Source: Sulfuritalea sp. (lineage in GTDB: Bacteria > Pseudomonadota > Gammaproteobacteria > Burkholderiales > Rhodocyclaceae). Taken from it: 64,000 bases of DNA. A program made the translations under genes and the position numbers. Below, piece after piece: positions 59,726 to 64,000 of the stretch. The notes beneath the pieces were generated by a model. That model was not told where the DNA came from, made no database searches, and saw only the letters and a program-made list of their open reading frames with translations. The stretch covers positions 62,001 to 126,000 of the forward strand of contig JADJUP010000030.1 in the NCBI GenBank assembly GCA_016716965.1. Reading direction: 5' to 3'. Positions within the stretch are counted from its first letter, which is position 1. The number at the start of each line of letters is the position of its first letter.

Positions 59726-61351
59726 TCAACCCTCAAACAGAGCCGCCTCGTTGACTTTATCGATCTGCCCTGCGTCGAGGAATTGCTCGGCGTAGCGCCG
59801 ATAGACTCCCTGCCTGACAAAAACTTCGAACAGGTCGGGGTCGATATGGCCATTCGACCGGAACTTGGCCATGATGCCCATTGCCTGCGACAACTTCATT
59901 CCAGGCTTGTATGGACGATCACGAGCAGTCAGCGCCTCGAAAATGTCGGCAATGCCCATCATCCTCGCCTGCAGAGACATCTGTTCGCGCGTCAACCCCT
60001 TCGGATAGCCCTTGCCGTCCATGCGTTCGTGATGCCCGCCCGCATACTCGGGCACCCGGGTCAGATGCTTCGGCCAGGGTAGCTGCTCCAGCATCTTGAT
60101 GGTGGCGACGATGTGGTGGTTGATGATGTCACGTTCCTTCAGCGTCAGCGTCCCGGCACGGATGGTCAGGTTGACGACTTCGTCGGCATTGAGGAATTCG
60201 GTTTCAATGGCATCGACATTGCGCCACTTGCGGCTGCTGCCAATCTTGCGCACGCGTTCCAGGTCGGCTTCCTGCATTGCCTCGCCACCGATATTGGCCT
60301 TGCGCAGGAACTCCCGGTCGTCATCGAGCACCCGCACTTCGTCGTGATAGGCAGCCCATATCTTTGCATCGGCGGGACTGTCCATATCGCCACGCAACTC
60401 CAGTTGCTTGCGCAGTGCATGAATTTCCGCATCGCGCTTGAGCACTTCGAAGCGGGTATCGATCAGATGTATCCGATCGAAAATGGTCTGCAGCTTGGTC
60501 GCCTTGTCGACCACGTGTACCGGAGTGGTGACTTTGCCGCAATCGTGCAGCAGGCCAGCAATCTTGAGTTCGTAACGGTCCCGCTCGTCCATCTTGAACG
60601 AAGCCAGCGGGCCTTCCCGGATGGCGTCCGCCCCCTCGGCCAGCATCATCGTCAGTGCCGGCACACGCTGGCAATGGCCACCGGTATAGGGCGACTTTTC
60701 GTCGATGGCGAGGTTGATCAGGTTGATGAAGGACTCGAACAGTTCTTCCAGCTGGCTGATCAGAAGCCGGTTGGTCAGTGCGATCGCTGCCTGCGAAGCC
60801 AGCGATTCGGCCAGACTCTGGTCGGCCGAGGAAAAGGCCTTTACCTCGCGCGTAACCGGATCCTGTGCATTGATCAGCTGCAGCACACCTATGATCTCGC
60901 CCTCGTGGTTCTTCATCGGCACCGTGAGGAAAGACTGCGAGCGATAGCCGGTTCGTTCATCGAAACTGCGGGTTCCGGAAAAATCGAACCCGGCTTCCGT
61001 GTAGGCGTCGGCGATATTGACCGTCTTGTCGTGGATGGCCGCATAGGCCGCCACCATCGAGTCGTTGGACTTGCCCTCGCCGTTGACCAGCGGCAGGTTG
61101 GGAAAATTGATGGCGTTGCCGGTGGTGCCGCCCATCGCGATATGCAGCGAGTCGGTGCGCAGGATCTCGAAACGCAAGGCGCGACCGTCATCGGTCATGC
61201 GGTAGAGGGTCCCGCCATCGGCGTGGGTGATGGTCTTGGCTGCGATCAGGATCGACTCCAGCAGCCGGTTGATGTCGCGCTCCTTGGAGAGCGCGGCACC
61301 AACGGCATTGAGCTGCTCGAGGCGGCGAAACAGATCGCCAGAGTTATCCAT
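59726..61351 (-). CDS. GAF-HD-GYP phosphodiesterase (c-di-GMP turnover)
   Basis: 541 residues. Residues about 15-190 form a GAF sensor domain (HADGGTLYRMTDDGRALRFE, QSFLTVPMKNHEGEIIGVLQ). The HD-GYP domain follows: HCQRVPALTMMLAEG, the metal pair in IAGLLHDCGKVTTP, and GGHHERMDGKGYPKGLTREQ with an intact GYP. Intact residues predict hydrolysis of cyclic di-GMP. A long insertion between HD and GYP (residues about 280-430) is typical of this subgroup. It lies 88 bp downstream of the PilB-like gene with the same GAF type, so a shared surface-motility or export switch is likely. Confidence 0.92.
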   Translation of the reverse strand: MDNSGDLFRRLEQLNAVGAALSKERDINRLLESILIAAKTITHADGGTLYRMTDDGRALRFEILRTDSLHIAMGGTTGNAINFPNLPLVNGEGKSNDSMVAAYAAIHDKTVNIADAYTEAGFDFSGTRSFDERTGYRSQSFLTVPMKNHEGEIIGVLQLINAQDPVTREVKAFSSADQSLAESLASQAAIALTNRLLISQLEELFESFINLINLAIDEKSPYTGGHCQRVPALTMMLAEGADAIREGPLASFKMDERDRYELKIAGLLHDCGKVTTPVHVVDKATKLQTIFDRIHLIDTRFEVLKRDAEIHALRKQLELRGDMDSPADAKIWAAYHDEVRVLDDDREFLRKANIGGEAMQEADLERVRKIGSSRKWRNVDAIETEFLNADEVVNLTIRAGTLTLKERDIINHHIVATIKMLEQLPWPKHLTRVPEYAGGHHERMDGKGYPKGLTREQMSLQARMMGIADIFEALTARDRPYKPGMKLSQAMGIMAKFRSNGHIDPDLFEVFVRQGVYRRYAEQFLDAGQIDKVNEAALFEG

Positions 61352-61360
61352 GACTACGCT

Positions 61361-61431
61361 TCCCGCAGGGCCGCCCCAAGGGGGGGCGCCCCCTCGGTGG
61401 GCAGCGAACGCATGTGAGCGTGGGGGACCAT
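61361..61431. repeat. GC-rich intergenic repeat-like element between HD-GYP and PilB-like genes
   Basis: Contains GCAGGGCCGCCCCAAGG, then GGGGGCGCCCCC and a GCGAACGCATGTGAGCGT near-palindrome. Its first part resembles the segment at 4478-4494. Strings of this kind recur between genes in betaproteobacterial genomes, which is recollection and not a search result. Confidence 0.45.
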
Positions 61432-61439
61432 AATCTTCC

Positions 61440-63809
61440 TTACTTGATGCAGACGGCGCGCACCTGCTTGAGGTCGGTTACGCCCTGCAGCGCCTTTTCC
61501 AGCCCGTCCATCTTCAGCGTCAACATGCCGTCCTCCAGCGCCTGGGCGAACAGTTGCACGACACGGGCATGCTCCTGGATCAGCTTCTTCAGCGGCTCGG
61601 TGCCGATCATCAGTTCATGCAGGCCGACGCGCCCCTTGTAACCGCTGCCACCGCAGGTGTCGCAGCCCTTGGCCCGCGTAAACACAAGGTGGCCATCCTT
61701 GCCGTAGTCCTTGATCAGGCGCTCGAGAGTCGCCGCGTAGGCAGCGTCCTTGTCCTTGATGAAGGGCGCGGTGCTTTCCAGTTCGCTGCAGTATTCCTTC
61801 ATGAACAGGCGGACTTCATCGGCATCGGGGGTGTAGGACTCCTTGCATTTGCAGAGCCGCTTGGCCAGACGCTGGGCAAGAATCCCGAGCAGGGCGTCGG
61901 AGAAGTTGAAGGGATCCATGCCCATGTCGAGCAGGCGGATGATTGATTCCGGCGCACTATTGGTATGCAGGGTGGCGAACACCAGGTGGCCGGTGAGCGA
62001 CGCCTCGATACCGATGCCCGTGGTTTCCGCATCGCGCATTTCGCCCACCATGATGATGTCCGGGTCGGCCCGCAGGAAGGCCTTCATCACCATCGGGAAG
62101 TCCATCACCTTCTTATTCACCTGAACCTGGCGCAAGCCCTTCTGGGTGATTTCGACCGGATCCTCGGCGGTCCAGATCTTGGTATCCACGGTATTCAGGT
62201 AACCCAGCACGGAGTGCAGCGTGGTGGTCTTGCCGGAACCGGTCGGGCCGCAGACGAAGAACAATCCATAAGGCTTGGAAATCGTTGCTTTGAGCTTGAC
62301 GAGGTTGGTCGGCAGCACGCCCAGCTTGTCCAGCGGAATCGGTTCGCCACCGGCAAGGATACGCATGACGACGTCTTCGACACCACCGGTCGATGGAATC
62401 GTCGCTACCCGCAGTTCGATGTCGAGCGGACCGTACTTCTTGAACTTGATCTTGCCGTCCTGCGGTTTGCGGCGCTCGGCGATGTCGAGATCGCACATGA
62501 TCTTGAGGCGAGCCACCATGGCATTGCGGTAGCTGGCCGGAACCTCAATGTACTTCTGCAACGAACCATCGCGGCGGAAGCGGATCAGCACCTTGTCCTT
62601 GCCAAGTCCGGGCTCGATATGAATGTCCGAAGCGCCCATCTGATAGGCGTCAACGATGATCTTGTTGACGAGCTTCACCAGTTCGTTGTCGGCCGCCGCG
62701 GAAATGTCGTCGCTGGCGTTGCCTTCGCCATCCATGTCTCCCTCGTCGAGGGTCGACAGCAGATCGCCGACGGAGCTGTCATCCGTGTACCCGGGAACCC
62801 CCGATGCACCGAACAACAGATCGAGCATCTGTACATACTCGTGGTTGGTGGTCACCCGATAGACCACTTTCCCTCGGGGGAAAACGTTGTTGACGATACG
62901 CGAACCCTTGACCTGTTCAGGATCGAGGCAGACCACCATGATGCCTTCGGAACTCTCCTCCACCGGAGCCCACTTGCTCTGCTCCAGAAAGTCCCGCTTG
63001 AGGTTCTTCAGCAGATCCGCCGGCTTGATTCGATCCGAACGGAAGGGCTCATAGGGCACGTTGAAGAACTTGGCCAGCGCGGCGCCCAGCGCCGGGTGCT
63101 TGACCTGGAACTCATTGACCAGGACTTCCTCGATATCGAGATTCTTGCGTCGCGCGGTGCGCGTTGCCAATTCCAGTTCCTGCGCCGAAATGACGGCATC
63201 CGACACCAGGAAGTCGTACTTCGTCTTGACCGCCTGCGCCGGCTTGCTGCGCTGGGTGAAGGCAATCGCCAGCGTCTCGCAAAGCCCCTTGACACCGTCC
63301 ATTGCAACTGCAGCGAATGGTGTGCCGGCCTTGTTGTTGATGATCTGCACGACGCCGAGCAGTTCCGCACTCTGCGCATCGACAACAGGCGCCACCAGCA
63401 TCTGTTTGGTGCGGTAGCCGGTGCGCTTGTCCACCTCCTGCAGGAAACGCAAAGACGGATTGATCGCCTTCAATTCCGCTTCGTCGTAAACGTCGCGGAT
63501 ATTCACGGTTTTCTTGGACAGCGCCACATGGCCGGCGATGCTCTGGTCGGCGATCGGCAGGCGCAGATCCTTGAACGAATTCAGGCCGGTCTTGACCTTG
63601 GATACTATCGACGCCTTGTCGTCTCCGACGGTGTAGATGGTCAATCGATCCGCGTTGAACAAGCTGCAGATCTCGCCGGAGAGTTCCAGCATGATCTCGT
63701 CGATATTGGCAGTGGCATGAATCTTGTTCGTGACGACTTGCAGGTTCGTAAAGAACGCAAGTCGGGTATCCACATCGGATGCGTTGCTTGTAGCTGGAAC
63801 GGCACTCAT
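61440..63809 (-). CDS. GAF-domain PilB/GspE-type secretion ATPase
   Basis: 789 residues from ATG 63809 (MSAVPATSNASD), which overlaps the upstream stop as ATGA; the frame is open to 63926 but without similarity. Residues about 15-180 are a GAF domain (CSLFNADRLTIYTVGDD; KQMLVAPVVDAQSAELLGVV). Residues about 200-340 are GSPII_E N-terminal domains. The ATPase has Walker A VCGPTGSGKTTTLHSVLG, ASDIHIEPG, Asp box EDPVEITQKGLRQVQV, Walker B RADPDIIMVGEMRDAET, and zinc-type cysteines CKCKE and CDTCGGSG. It may power pilus assembly or type II secretion; the GAF head suggests ligand control. Confidence 0.92.
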   Translation of the reverse strand: MSAVPATSNASDVDTRLAFFTNLQVVTNKIHATANIDEIMLELSGEICSLFNADRLTIYTVGDDKASIVSKVKTGLNSFKDLRLPIADQSIAGHVALSKKTVNIRDVYDEAELKAINPSLRFLQEVDKRTGYRTKQMLVAPVVDAQSAELLGVVQIINNKAGTPFAAVAMDGVKGLCETLAIAFTQRSKPAQAVKTKYDFLVSDAVISAQELELATRTARRKNLDIEEVLVNEFQVKHPALGAALAKFFNVPYEPFRSDRIKPADLLKNLKRDFLEQSKWAPVEESSEGIMVVCLDPEQVKGSRIVNNVFPRGKVVYRVTTNHEYVQMLDLLFGASGVPGYTDDSSVGDLLSTLDEGDMDGEGNASDDISAAADNELVKLVNKIIVDAYQMGASDIHIEPGLGKDKVLIRFRRDGSLQKYIEVPASYRNAMVARLKIMCDLDIAERRKPQDGKIKFKKYGPLDIELRVATIPSTGGVEDVVMRILAGGEPIPLDKLGVLPTNLVKLKATISKPYGLFFVCGPTGSGKTTTLHSVLGYLNTVDTKIWTAEDPVEITQKGLRQVQVNKKVMDFPMVMKAFLRADPDIIMVGEMRDAETTGIGIEASLTGHLVFATLHTNSAPESIIRLLDMGMDPFNFSDALLGILAQRLAKRLCKCKESYTPDADEVRLFMKEYCSELESTAPFIKDKDAAYAATLERLIKDYGKDGHLVFTRAKGCDTCGGSGYKGRVGLHELMIGTEPLKKLIQEHARVVQLFAQALEDGMLTLKMDGLEKALQGVTDLKQVRAVCIK

Positions 63810-64000
63810 ACGGCTGACTCCATGACACCAGTGTGCGCCCGCATGCCACCATCGAGCAGTACCGCATTGAACCCACGCTGTGAAAGCAGAAATGCGGCAG
63901 CGGAACTGCGGCGCCCGGTCTGGCAATAAACTATGTATTCAACGGAAGGGTCCAGCGCGGCGGACGCCTGGCGAATGTCGTCGAGCGGAATGTTGATGGC
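63806..64000 (-). CDS. C-terminus of a rhodanese-domain protein (cut by window edge)
   Basis: The last 64 codons on the minus strand read AINIPLDDIRQASAALDPSV, then EYIVYCQTGRRSSAAAFLLS and GFNAVLLDGGMRA. YCQTGRRS is the rhodanese active loop with catalytic Cys, although the Thr-Gly-Arg-Arg loop is a variant of known sulfurtransferases. The stop overlaps the PilB-like start as ATGA. In related bacteria a cyclic-nucleotide-binding domain often precedes this rhodanese domain; the rest is outside the window. Confidence 0.85.
   Translation of the reverse strand, partial: AINIPLDDIRQASAALDPSVEYIVYCQTGRRSSAAAFLLSQRGFNAVLLDGGMRAHTGVMESAV

Noticed and set aside
1..64000. CRISPR arrays, tRNA or rRNA genes, insertion sequences, phage genes
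   Set aside because: No regularly spaced direct repeats, no cloverleaf with a T-loop GTTCRA block, and no transposase or integrase motif was recognised while reading.

Overview
The window is GC-rich bacterial chromosome that looks like a lithotrophic, sulfur-oxidising betaproteobacterium (Rhodocyclales/Nitrosomonadales-like, in the vicinity of Sulfuritalea, Sulfuricella or Thiobacillus; this placement is inference from gene content). Genes are tightly packed with many ATGA-type start/stop overlaps. No rRNA, tRNA, CRISPR array, insertion sequence or prophage was recognised.

Layout. (1) 1-9.8 kb, housekeeping: a cut-off substrate-binding/sensor-like gene, a CBS/nucleotidyltransferase protein and a response regulator; panB-panC-panD; pcnB-folK-DUF486; valS. 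(2) 9.8-31 kb, sulfur metabolism: an SQR/FCSD-like flavoprotein, a periplasmic DUF302-like protein, a frame-disrupted FadL-type porin, dsrE2, tusA, soeCBA (membrane-bound sulfite dehydrogenase), a small three-gene cassette ending in a YfcE-like phosphodiesterase, qmoA-qmoB-hdrC-hdrB, a YkgJ-type cysteine-cluster protein, aprA-aprB-sat. TusA and DsrE2 would carry sulfane sulfur. Sulfite can be oxidised either directly by SoeABC or indirectly by AprBA and Sat with formation of ATP, Qmo/Hdr exchanging electrons with AprBA. (3) 31-51.6 kb, surface-glycan cluster on the + strand: a CDP-3,6-dideoxyhexose pathway (rfbF, rfbG, rfbH, epimerase), a Wzm/Wzt-type exporter, a capsule-transferase/methyltransferase fusion in a lower-GC stretch, two GT9-like proteins, a YerE/IlvB-like TPP enzyme, a NeuB-family synthase, methyltransferases, a GT2 enzyme and a polytopic membrane protein. 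(4) 51.6-58.6 kb, minus-strand operon: two TPR/O-GlcNAc-transferase-like proteins with an ABC-2 transporter. (5) 58.6-64 kb: a very short type IV pilin with a separate secreted partner, an HD-GYP protein, a GAF/PilB-type ATPase and the end of a rhodanese gene.

Cross-cutting signals. A short palindrome, TTCTAT-N6-ATAR, lies about 81-94 bp before the start codons of dsrE2, soeA, qmoA and sat, which suggests one regulator for the sulfite-oxidation genes. A dispersed repeat of about 24 bp with the core GTCGGCGCYGGYGRYACGGC occurs roughly ten times, both between genes and in frame inside genes; one pair forms a perfect hairpin between hdrB and ykgJ. Three genes (fadL-like, hdrB, the double-FkbM gene) carry frameshifts in otherwise well-preserved sequence. 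These could be consensus errors or recent decay, and raw reads would decide.
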